From Bacteroidales bacterium (GTDB lineage Bacteria; Bacteroidota; Bacteroidia; Bacteroidales; UBA3824), in NCBI GenBank assembly GCA_017962175.1, contig JAGCVU010000256.1:1-64000 (forward strand): 64,000 nucleotides of DNA. Direction: 5' to 3'. Within the stretch, counting starts at the first letter, position 1. Each line of letters opens with the position of its first letter. Shown in pieces: positions 41,552-48,710 of the stretch. The translations under genes were made by a program, and so were the position numbers. Below the pieces are notes generated by a model. That model saw only the letters and a list, made by a program, of their open reading frames with translations, ran no database searches and was not told where the DNA came from.

Positions 41552-41559
41552 TACCTTTG
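41552..41559 (+). promoter_or_regulatory. -7 box of the pseudouridine synthase gene
   Basis: TACCTTTG, 33 bases before the ATG at 41593. The upstream T-rich stretch has no exact TTTG at 19 bases. Confidence 0.55.
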
Positions 41560-41592
41560 CGGCAAATTTAAAAAACGATTATTATAAACACA

Positions 41593-42957
41593 ATGGAAGA
41601 TAATTATAACCGCGGCAACTCCTATTCGGACAACTATTCCCGCGAAAACCACAACGAAGGCGGCAGGCCGCGCCGCAAGAGAATTTTCGTAAAGAAAGAC
41701 AACAACACTTTCGACAACAACGAGCGCAGTTTCAGTCGCGACAACGATGGCAACAACTATCAGAAACGCAGTTTTAACCGTGATGGTCAGAACTTCCGTC
41801 AACGCAAGCCCTACGGCAACGACCGTGGCTATCAGAATGATAGAAACGGCCAAAGAAACAACTATGGCTATCGCAACAATGATAATGGCGGTGGATATGG
41901 CAACAACGGCTACCAGAAACGCAGCTTTAATCGCGACAACAACAACCAAGGCGGTTACGGATATCAAAACCGCCGCTATAACAACAACAACAGTTGGAAC
42001 AATGATGGCGAAGGTTATGAAAATCGTTACAATTCAAACAATTACGATAATAATAACAATTTCCGTCGTCGCGGTTCAAAATATACTGTAGACGAAAAAG
42101 GCTATCACCACAAAAAATATTGGGATCATTCCGACCGTCGTCAGAAAGCTATTGAGCATGATGCTGAAAGCGAAGACGATACAATGCTCCACGATGGAAA
42201 AATCCGTTTGAATAAGTTCTTGTCGAACAGCGGATTATGTTCACGTCGCGAGGCTGATAAAATGATTAAGGCGGGTATGGTTCAGGTTAACGGCGAAGTT
42301 ATCACCGAGATGGGTGTTAAGGTTAACCTTACCGATGAAGTGATGTTTGGCGGACATTTGGTTAAACCCGAACGCAAACGCTACATCATTCTCAACAAAC
42401 CCAAAGATTATATCACCACACTTCGCGATCCTCACGCACGAAACACTGTAATGGAGTTGATTGAGGGTGCTTGCAAAGAACGTGTTTATCCAGTAGGTCG
42501 TCTTGACCGCAATACTACCGGTGTTCTTCTTTTCACCAACGACGGTGACCTTGCCAAGAAACTTACTCACCCGAGCAACGAGGTTCAGAAAGTTTACCAC
42601 GTATCTCTCGACAAAAGCGTTTCGCGTGCCGATATGGATCGTATAGCTGAGGGTTTTGATCTTGAAGACGGTTTTATCAATGCCGACGAGATTATCTATC
42701 CCAATCCTGATACAAAATCGGAGGTTGAAATTCGCATTCACTCAGGTCGCAACCGTATTGTTCGTCGTATTTTTGAAGCTTTGGGCTACGAGGTAAAACG
42801 TCTTGACCGCGTGATGTTTGCCGGATTGAGCAAAAAAGGTATTCCCCGTGGTCAATGGAGATTCCTCTACGAAAACGAAATCGGCTTTTTAAATATGATC
42901 AGCAGCAAAGTGGAAGATGGTGCAGTTGCTGAAAGCAACGACGATTCAGAAGACTGA
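41593..42957 (+). CDS. RluB/RsuA-type pseudouridine synthase with long Asn/Arg/Gly-rich extension
   Basis: A 454-residue protein. The first about 185 residues are low-complexity and rich in Asn, Arg, Gly, Tyr and Asp, with repeated YQKRSFNRD. Residues about 197-260 are an S4 RNA-binding domain (IRLNKFLSNSGLCSRREADKMI outlined). The catalytic part has GRLDRNTTGVLLF with the catalytic Asp305, and RIHSGRNRIVRRIFEALGY near the end. It converts a uridine of 23S (RluB/RluE) or 16S rRNA to pseudouridine. The extension is unlike the enterobacterial enzymes and may help RNA binding. It precedes a UbiA gene by 17 bases. Confidence 0.9.
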   Translation: MEDNYNRGNSYSDNYSRENHNEGGRPRRKRIFVKKDNNTFDNNERSFSRDNDGNNYQKRSFNRDGQNFRQRKPYGNDRGYQNDRNGQRNNYGYRNNDNGGGYGNNGYQKRSFNRDNNNQGGYGYQNRRYNNNNSWNNDGEGYENRYNSNNYDNNNNFRRRGSKYTVDEKGYHHKKYWDHSDRRQKAIEHDAESEDDTMLHDGKIRLNKFLSNSGLCSRREADKMIKAGMVQVNGEVITEMGVKVNLTDEVMFGGHLVKPERKRYIILNKPKDYITTLRDPHARNTVMELIEGACKERVYPVGRLDRNTTGVLLFTNDGDLAKKLTHPSNEVQKVYHVSLDKSVSRADMDRIAEGFDLEDGFINADEIIYPNPDTKSEVEIRIHSGRNRIVRRIFEALGYEVKRLDRVMFAGLSKKGIPRGQWRFLYENEIGFLNMISSKVEDGAVAESNDDSED

Positions 42958-42974
42958 TATTTTGCATATTTGAA

Positions 42975-43832
42975 ATGTTTGAAAAAATTAAACAATATTT
43001 CTCCTTAGTCCGGTTTGCGCACACGGTATTTTGTATGCCGTTTGCGTTGGCCGGATTTTTTTGGGCTATCAAATCTTGCGGCGGATTTAGTTGGATATTG
43101 CTTTTGCAAGTGATTGGTTGTATGGTATTTGCACGCAATACAGCTATGGGTTTCAACCGTTATTTAGACCGAGATGTTGATGCTCAAAACCCTCGCACTC
43201 AAAACCGTGAAATTCCGGCAGGAAAAATTTCACCACGTAATGCACTTATATTTGTGATTGTAAATGCGTTGCTGTTTATAGCGGTTACTTTTACAATCAA
43301 TCCGTTGGTGTTTTATCTTTCGCCGGTGGCTATTTTTGTTGTGATGTTTTACAGTTACACAAAACGGTTTACATCGCTGTGTCACTTTGTGTTAGGCTGT
43401 GGAATGGCACTTGCTCCACTTGGTGCATATTTGGCTGTTTGCGGCGAATTTTCAGTAGTGGCAATGCTCTATTTTGTGCTTGTGCTATCATGGGGCGGCG
43501 GATTTGACATCATATACTCTCTTCAGGATGCTCAATTCGACACCGAAAAAAATCTTCACTCTGTACCTCAAAAGTTTGGCATTAAAAAGTCTCTAACTTT
43601 GAGTATTTTAGCACATGTGGTAACAGCGGCAGCGGTTATTGCTCTCGGATATTTTCAGCAAGCTGGAGTGTTTTTTGCCATTGGTGCAAGCATATTTTTA
43701 TTGTTGCTTGTTCGTCAGCACACTATTGTTAAAGCCGACGACCTCTCAAAAGTAAATATTGCATTTGGCACTTTCAACGGAGTGGCAAGCATTATATTCG
43801 CAATTTTCAATATCTTAGACATATTGCTGTAA
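42975..43832 (+). CDS. UbiA-family prenyltransferase (MqnP-like)
   Basis: A 285-residue inner-membrane protein with eight or nine hydrophobic segments. The first Asp-rich motif is NRYLDRDVDAQNPRT near residue 61; the second is YSLQDAQFDTEKNLHSVP near 187. Both bind Mg-diphosphate of the prenyl donor. The FARNTAMGFNRYLDRD version with NREIPAGKIS is that of 4-hydroxybenzoate or futalosine-pathway (MqnP) prenyltransferases, which add a polyprenyl tail to a quinone ring. Menaquinone is the likely end product in this phylum. It lies right after the pseudouridine synthase gene. Confidence 0.9.
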   Translation: MFEKIKQYFSLVRFAHTVFCMPFALAGFFWAIKSCGGFSWILLLQVIGCMVFARNTAMGFNRYLDRDVDAQNPRTQNREIPAGKISPRNALIFVIVNALLFIAVTFTINPLVFYLSPVAIFVVMFYSYTKRFTSLCHFVLGCGMALAPLGAYLAVCGEFSVVAMLYFVLVLSWGGGFDIIYSLQDAQFDTEKNLHSVPQKFGIKKSLTLSILAHVVTAAAVIALGYFQQAGVFFAIGASIFLLLLVRQHTIVKADDLSKVNIAFGTFNGVASIIFAIFNILDILL

Positions 43833-43858
43833 AAAACAATAAAAAAAGAGTTATTTGT

Positions 43859-43889
43859 TTTGCAAACAAATATAAAATAACTATTTTTG
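43859..43889 (+). promoter_or_regulatory. Promoter of tRNA-Thr
   Basis: TTTG at 43859-43862 and TATTTTTG at 43882-43889, with exactly 19 bases between them. The tRNA starts 15 bases later. Confidence 0.75.
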
Positions 43890-43903
43890 CACTCGTAAAT
43901 AAC

Positions 43904-43977
43904 GCCACCGTAGCTCAGTTGGTTAGAGCGGTTGTTTCGTAAACAACAGGTCGCGAGTTCAACTCTCGCCAGTGGCT
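43904..43977 (+). tRNA. tRNA-Thr (CGT)
   Basis: A 74-base tRNA. Acceptor GCCACCG / CAGTGGC with one C-A mismatch, D arm GCTCAGTTGGTTAGAGC, anticodon stem GTTGT / ACAAC around TTCGTAA (anticodon CGT, codon ACG), T arm GCGAGTTCAACTCTCGC. No CCA encoded. The last base overlaps the stop codon of the convergent glycerate kinase gene. Confidence 0.95.
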
Positions 43978-45065
43978 CAAATCGTGATTTTTTCTTTAAT
44001 AAGTGCCTCGGTTAGTTCCTTGGCATTTTTTGTATCCGGCTTTTGTTCAAACAGTGCTGTGATAGAACAGTTTGATGGGAGAGGAGTGCCGTCGTATAAT
44101 CCACTAACAATCAATGTATTTTTGTTTTGTTTCTGACAACGCTGAATGATATTACCTGTAATTTTGCCCATAAGCGATTGACTATCGAACGAACCTTCGC
44201 CGGTAATTACAAGGTCAGATTCTGATATTTTTTTGTCAATTTCAAGATTGTCAAGTATAAAGTCTGCGCCTGAAATGATTTTTGCATTCAGAAAAGCAGC
44301 CATTCCGCCGCCTATGCCTCCGCCGGCACCGGCTCCGTTAATTTGTGTAAGGTCTACACCCAAATCAGCTTTGATGATCATTGCTATATGTGCCAATGCA
44401 TCTTCCAAATAATCAATATCTTCGGGTGAAGCTCCTTTTTGAGCTGCGTATATTTTGGTGGCTCCGAGATTGCCAAGTAATGGATTTTTAACATCCACAG
44501 CAGCCACAAATTCTTTGTCGGTGTATTCGGTGGTAGGTAGTATTTGCTTGATATTCAAAAAGTTTTTGGGCAATGGAGCTACTTCGTTGCCGTCTTTGTT
44601 TAAGAATTTGAATCCCAATGCAGTGGCAGCTCCCAAAAACAAGTCGTTGGTAGATGTGCCACCGATGCCTACAACAATTTTTTGAGGGTGTCGAACTTCA
44701 ATCACCCGTTTTATGTCGTGTCCGAGACCGTACGAATTGTTTTGAAGTATGTTTTTTTCTTTTACTGCCAATTTGCTGATACCCAGAGTTAAAGCAGATT
44801 CCAAAATAGCAGTGTGATTGTATATGTTGTATAAGTATTTGCTTTGAATTTTGCGCTGTGCTGCATTTACACTGAGAAATTCCCATCTTGAATAGTTGTT
44901 GCGCCAACGGAGCGATTCTATGAAACCGTCACCTCCGTCGGAAACTTGCAAAACTTCGGTTTCTGAATCACTATATTTCTCTTTGATTGCATTTTCAATC
45001 ATTTCGCCGAGTTGTTTCGACGAAAAAGTGCCTTTCATCTTGTCGCAGGCTATCAGTATTTTCAT
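43977..45065 (-). CDS. Glycerate kinase
   Basis: A 362-residue protein from MKILIACDKMKGTFSSKQL, chosen because it begins like the family and the -7 box TATCTTTG is at 45084-45091 (minus strand). GGDGFIESLR, GIGGTSTNDLFLGAATALGF, GAGAGGGIGGGMAAFL and TGEGSFDSQS match the type 2 glycerate kinases, which phosphorylate D-glycerate in glyoxylate or serine breakdown. The length fits the family (about 370). It is a single gene and its TGA stop shares one base with tRNA-Thr. Confidence 0.93.
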   Translation of the reverse strand: MKILIACDKMKGTFSSKQLGEMIENAIKEKYSDSETEVLQVSDGGDGFIESLRWRNNYSRWEFLSVNAAQRKIQSKYLYNIYNHTAILESALTLGISKLAVKEKNILQNNSYGLGHDIKRVIEVRHPQKIVVGIGGTSTNDLFLGAATALGFKFLNKDGNEVAPLPKNFLNIKQILPTTEYTDKEFVAAVDVKNPLLGNLGATKIYAAQKGASPEDIDYLEDALAHIAMIIKADLGVDLTQINGAGAGGGIGGGMAAFLNAKIISGADFILDNLEIDKKISESDLVITGEGSFDSQSLMGKITGNIIQRCQKQNKNTLIVSGLYDGTPLPSNCSITALFEQKPDTKNAKELTEALIKEKITI

Positions 45066-45083
45066 TGTTTTATATTTTTGGGG

Positions 45084-45091
45084 CAAAGATA
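45084..45091 (-). promoter_or_regulatory. -7 box of the glycerate kinase gene
   Basis: TATCTTTG on the minus strand, 18 bases before the start at 45065. Confidence 0.6.
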
Positions 45092-45155
45092 AATAGTTTA
45101 TCATTAATCGCTTATGTTTTTTTGAAAAAAAATGATTAAAAAAACTCCGAAATTA

Positions 45156-45186
45156 TTTGTTGATAATAAAATTGTTAGTACTTTTG
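45156..45186 (+). promoter_or_regulatory. Promoter of tRNA-Lys
   Basis: TTTG at 45156-45159 and TACTTTTG at 45179-45186, exactly 19 bases apart, 16 bases before the tRNA. Confidence 0.8.
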
Positions 45187-45202
45187 CGGTGTCAAAAAAA
45201 CA

Positions 45203-45275
45203 CGGTCTCTAGCTCAGTTGGTAGAGCAACTGACTCTTAATCAGTGGGTCCAGGGTTCGACTCCCTGGAGACCGA
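45203..45275 (+). tRNA. tRNA-Lys (CTT)
   Basis: A standard 73-base tRNA. Perfect acceptor CGGTCTC / GAGACCG, D arm GCTCAGTTGGTAGAGC, anticodon arm ACTGA-CTCTTAA-TCAGT (anticodon CTT, codon AAG), T arm CAGGGTTCGACTCCCTG, discriminator A. CCA is not encoded. Confidence 0.97.
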
Positions 45276-45280
45276 CAACA

Positions 45281-45315
45281 AAAAATCCTGAAAACATCGG
45301 TTCTCAGGATTTTTT
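45281..45315 (+). terminator. Terminator after tRNA-Lys
   Basis: ATCCTGA / TCAGGAT arms with A run before and six T after, directly behind the tRNA. It can also end the minus-strand CotH transcript. Confidence 0.85.
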
Positions 45316-45337
45316 GTTTTATACCTTATTATGTCAT

Positions 45338-48307
45338 CTAAATTTTCAATAATTTTACTACGCTTGTTTTTCCATTGTCGGTTATTCTGATGAGATAATA
45401 ACCTGATTTAATGTTGGTTAAATCAACATTTACACTGTTTCCGTTTTTTACGCAACTGCCGTTGAGCGTAACAATTGTCCACTGAGGATTATCGGAGCAC
45501 CCTTTGATTGTAAGCTTATCTTTTGCGGGGTTAGGATAAACCGACACTGTGATAGTTGGAGTGTCGATTGTATTTTCAACAGGAGTGGAGAGGTATTGTT
45601 CTGGCACATAGAAAGGAGCAGGTTCCACAATTTTGCCGCCGTTGGCAGCATAGGGAGTGCCTTCGGCAAATATTACCATTTCGCCGGTGCCGTCTGTTTT
45701 GTGTCCAAAACTCTGATTTTTAGATAATTTGGGATACTTCATCTCATCGATTCTCTCTGTTTTGTCGGGTAGCATTTGAACAAGTTCAATATATCCGCCA
45801 GAGGTGCTCAATTCAAAGTTCATATGAAAAATACCTTTCTCAGGTTGTTTGTCGGCAAAGAATACTACTCGAGCTCCGGGTGCTAAAACTGTGTTTTCGG
45901 ATTCGGTGTTGGCAATGTAGTAATAATCTTTGCCATTGCCAATGAACACTCCAGCTAAATCGATGTTTTGATTTGTTGGGTTAATAATCTCAATCCAACC
46001 GGAGTAATGGTTGTATTCGTCGGCTATTTGTCCACCGTTTTTAGATGCTATTTCATTGATTACAAGTCCTTGAGCCGATGTTGTTCGAGGTTCGGGATCG
46101 GTTTGTGGTATCTGCTTGGTTACGAGTGTGATATCCACATCGTAGTTTGTATTTAGTACGAGCGGATATTGGGTTACGTTTTCGGTTTTTATTACGCTGT
46201 TTCCGTTTTTGTAAACTACTTGCCAATGGTCAAAACCATAGCCCGCCGGTATTTTGGCTTCTAATGTCAAATCAGTATTTTTGTAATAATTGCCTGATAC
46301 ATACATACTTGTTTTAAACCCCGAAATCAATATTTTAGCATTGTTGATGTCGGCTTTGGCTGTAAGGTAAAATGTGCCGTTGAGGTTAAAAACTTCCTGT
46401 AAATATTGGCGGATATAATTTGGACGATTATAAAACCAGTTTTTAACATTACCCACATAGCTTTTCCAAGTTTGAGTGTCGATCCATGGAATCCATCTTT
46501 GACTATGATATTCCCATTCGTTTTCCATAACGGATTGTAGACTGTCGCAGAGTGGTTTTACATTGTTTTCGTATTGGAAAGTATGGTCGATATGGTACGA
46601 AAAACGTTGCAAAAACATTTGGCGGTATGCATCATTTTCAAGCAATGCCCTTATCAATACTGTGCTCCAAAATGAATTTCCAAGTTCGGTATCGTGATCT
46701 ATTAATACACGTTTCAGCGAGTTAACATTTGCTTGTTTGCCATAAACGCCGCACGAATATTCAGTACCAAACAAAATCCAACGCCATCTACTATTAGTTC
46801 CTTGTGTTTTCCAGTATTTGATGTTGTTGTTTGGCCAATCTTCATTGTCGATGTAAAGTTGTGCAATGAAGTAATCGGTATAGTTGTCGAGGTCGATTTT
46901 TGAAGCCACATAATTAAAGTTAGCATCGTTTTTGAGCGAATGGTTTTCCACATAGTTCATAAGATCATTGTAGTCTTTGTTGCTACCCTCGATTATTTTG
47001 GCCTTGTTTTCCAAAAGATCTATTTTTTCATGTTCAAGACCGTAGTTTTCTTGCACATAGTGGTCGGAAATTTTTTCGCGGATATTGTGCATTCCAAAAT
47101 ATTCGCCGTTGAGAAATACTGCAGCTGGTTGAAATTCTTGAATATCCACGTCCATATGTTTGGAGCAAAGTTGGGTAATTAAACCATCGCGGAGCATTGT
47201 GGAAATAAAGTCGTTGCCACCGTTGCGAAGCACTATGGATTTGAATTTATCGATGTTTTTGTGTTCAAAAAATTTGTATTCAATCTTTTTTTCACCATAG
47301 TCATCTTTCCGGGCAACGATTCTGAGTGATTTCATAGCGTTGGTTCGGCTGCAAGAACCAAATATTTTGACTCCTGCATCAATAGAAACCACTTGTTTGT
47401 GTGCTACTCCGGCAAAATATTCAAAATGCACAGGGCGTTCCCAATCTTGATTCCAGTTTACAGCTCCCTCGGCGCAATTGCCTGTTTTTCCGTTTGTTCC
47501 TCTTACATAGATACCTATTTTATCGTCGAAAAAATTGTCGTTGTCGGTAGAGAGCGACACTACAGGGATATCAAAATTTCTGCTACGTATAAAATACGTG
47601 TTGGTGGCGGCGTAACCCATTTTTAATTTTGGATTTTTGGCAGCAGCACGTATTACTGTGGTAGATGAAATGTTTATTGGCGACGAATAGACCGATGATT
47701 TGTCGGTAGGCATGCTACCGTCGAGAGTGTAGTAAATGGTGGCTTGGCGGTCGGGACAACTGATTGAAACTGATTGTGCACCAGAATAAAAACCGCCCTG
47801 CAAGCTCATAATAGGTGTAGCAGTAATGGCGGTAGAATTATTGTTTGTGCTGTTGGGTGTAGGTGATTTGAATACAGCCCATGTGTTTTCGCCGTCGGTT
47901 GCACGTCCGTACGACTGATCAGGCATTAGTTTTGAAACTTCAACCTTATCTACAATATCGCCTAAATTGTTGGTTAATACTATAGTTTCACCTTCGGCTG
48001 ACAGTTTAAAGTTTGTGTTTGCACCCGAAGCGGCATCGTTGCATAATATTATCAAATAACCGTTGGGTTCAATCTTGTAAGTGCCGTTTAAACGCCATTT
48101 TTGTGGTTTGTCGGGATTATCGGATATGTAATAATTATTGAGGTATACCCATCCGGGTGTAGGATTATAAAGTTCTATCCAGTCGTCGGTGTGACCAAAA
48201 ACTTCAATAGTGTCGCTGTTGGTAGAAACTTCATTGATAACAACTTGGCTTTTAACCAATTGTGCGGAAATCAAAAGTGCCGCAGCTGTGAATAATAATT
48301 TTTTCAT
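45338..48307 (-). CDS. CotH-domain, lamin-tail surface protein with T9SS tail
   Basis: A 989-residue secreted protein from MKKLLFTAAALLISAQ. A lamin-tail domain (about 20-130) with WIELYN is followed by a chitobiase-like module (ATIYYTLDGSMPTDKSS). The CotH kinase-like domain (about 230-620) comes next with VFLNGEYFGMHNIREK. A second lamin-tail domain and a type A sorting tail (VYPNPAKDKL, GYYLIRITD) end it. In the CotH core the usual D-x-D metal block after RWRWILF reads GTEY, so one acid is lost and another is Glu; kinase activity is doubtful. It probably works on the cell surface. The -7 box TATCTTTG is at 48332-48339. Confidence 0.88.
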   Translation of the reverse strand: MKKLLFTAAALLISAQLVKSQVVINEVSTNSDTIEVFGHTDDWIELYNPTPGWVYLNNYYISDNPDKPQKWRLNGTYKIEPNGYLIILCNDAASGANTNFKLSAEGETIVLTNNLGDIVDKVEVSKLMPDQSYGRATDGENTWAVFKSPTPNSTNNNSTAITATPIMSLQGGFYSGAQSVSISCPDRQATIYYTLDGSMPTDKSSVYSSPINISSTTVIRAAAKNPKLKMGYAATNTYFIRSRNFDIPVVSLSTDNDNFFDDKIGIYVRGTNGKTGNCAEGAVNWNQDWERPVHFEYFAGVAHKQVVSIDAGVKIFGSCSRTNAMKSLRIVARKDDYGEKKIEYKFFEHKNIDKFKSIVLRNGGNDFISTMLRDGLITQLCSKHMDVDIQEFQPAAVFLNGEYFGMHNIREKISDHYVQENYGLEHEKIDLLENKAKIIEGSNKDYNDLMNYVENHSLKNDANFNYVASKIDLDNYTDYFIAQLYIDNEDWPNNNIKYWKTQGTNSRWRWILFGTEYSCGVYGKQANVNSLKRVLIDHDTELGNSFWSTVLIRALLENDAYRQMFLQRFSYHIDHTFQYENNVKPLCDSLQSVMENEWEYHSQRWIPWIDTQTWKSYVGNVKNWFYNRPNYIRQYLQEVFNLNGTFYLTAKADINNAKILISGFKTSMYVSGNYYKNTDLTLEAKIPAGYGFDHWQVVYKNGNSVIKTENVTQYPLVLNTNYDVDITLVTKQIPQTDPEPRTTSAQGLVINEIASKNGGQIADEYNHYSGWIEIINPTNQNIDLAGVFIGNGKDYYYIANTESENTVLAPGARVVFFADKQPEKGIFHMNFELSTSGGYIELVQMLPDKTERIDEMKYPKLSKNQSFGHKTDGTGEMVIFAEGTPYAANGGKIVEPAPFYVPEQYLSTPVENTIDTPTITVSVYPNPAKDKLTIKGCSDNPQWTIVTLNGSCVKNGNSVNVDLTNIKSGYYLIRITDNGKTSVVKLLKI

Positions 48308-48331
48308 TGCCTTCATCATTTTAAACAAAGG

Positions 48332-48339
48332 CAAAGATA
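48332..48339 (-). promoter_or_regulatory. -7 box of the CotH gene
   Basis: TATCTTTG on the minus strand, 24 bases before the start taken at 48307. Confidence 0.55.
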
Positions 48340-48399
48340 TAACAAATGCTGTTATCTGCAAATTTTTTTGTGGGGAATAAAGATTGTTGGGAAAAATTT

Positions 48400-48491
<92 letters not shown>

Positions 48492-48523
48492 GGGGTAAAC
48501 TGAATTTGCTTTTAATTGCGCTG

Positions 48524-48554
48524 CAAAGGTAGACACATTTTCGATTTCTGCAAA
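48524..48554 (-). promoter_or_regulatory. Promoter of tRNA-Ser
   Basis: Minus-strand TTTG (48551-48554) and TACCTTTG (48524-48531), 19 bases apart. Confidence 0.8.
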
Positions 48555-48710
48555 TTTTATTCGCAAAAAAAACATATTTTTTATGTTTTTTTTTTGCTTT
48601 ATGATTTATTTGTTTGTGATTCAATCTTTTATTATAGTTTAAAAATATTCAATAATTTTTCAATATAAGAAAAAATATATCTATTTTCGTATCGTAAAAA
48701 ACTAACTAAC

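Noticed and set aside
41458-41967. 169-codon minus-strand frame of Val/Ala/Ile
   Set aside because: It is the mirror image of the Asn/Arg-rich extension of the pseudouridine synthase and has no promoter or ribosome site.
41600-42090. CRISPR-like AAC-rich repeats
   Set aside because: The repeat units are unequal, stay in one reading frame and encode Asn/Gly/Arg; there are no constant repeats with unique spacers.
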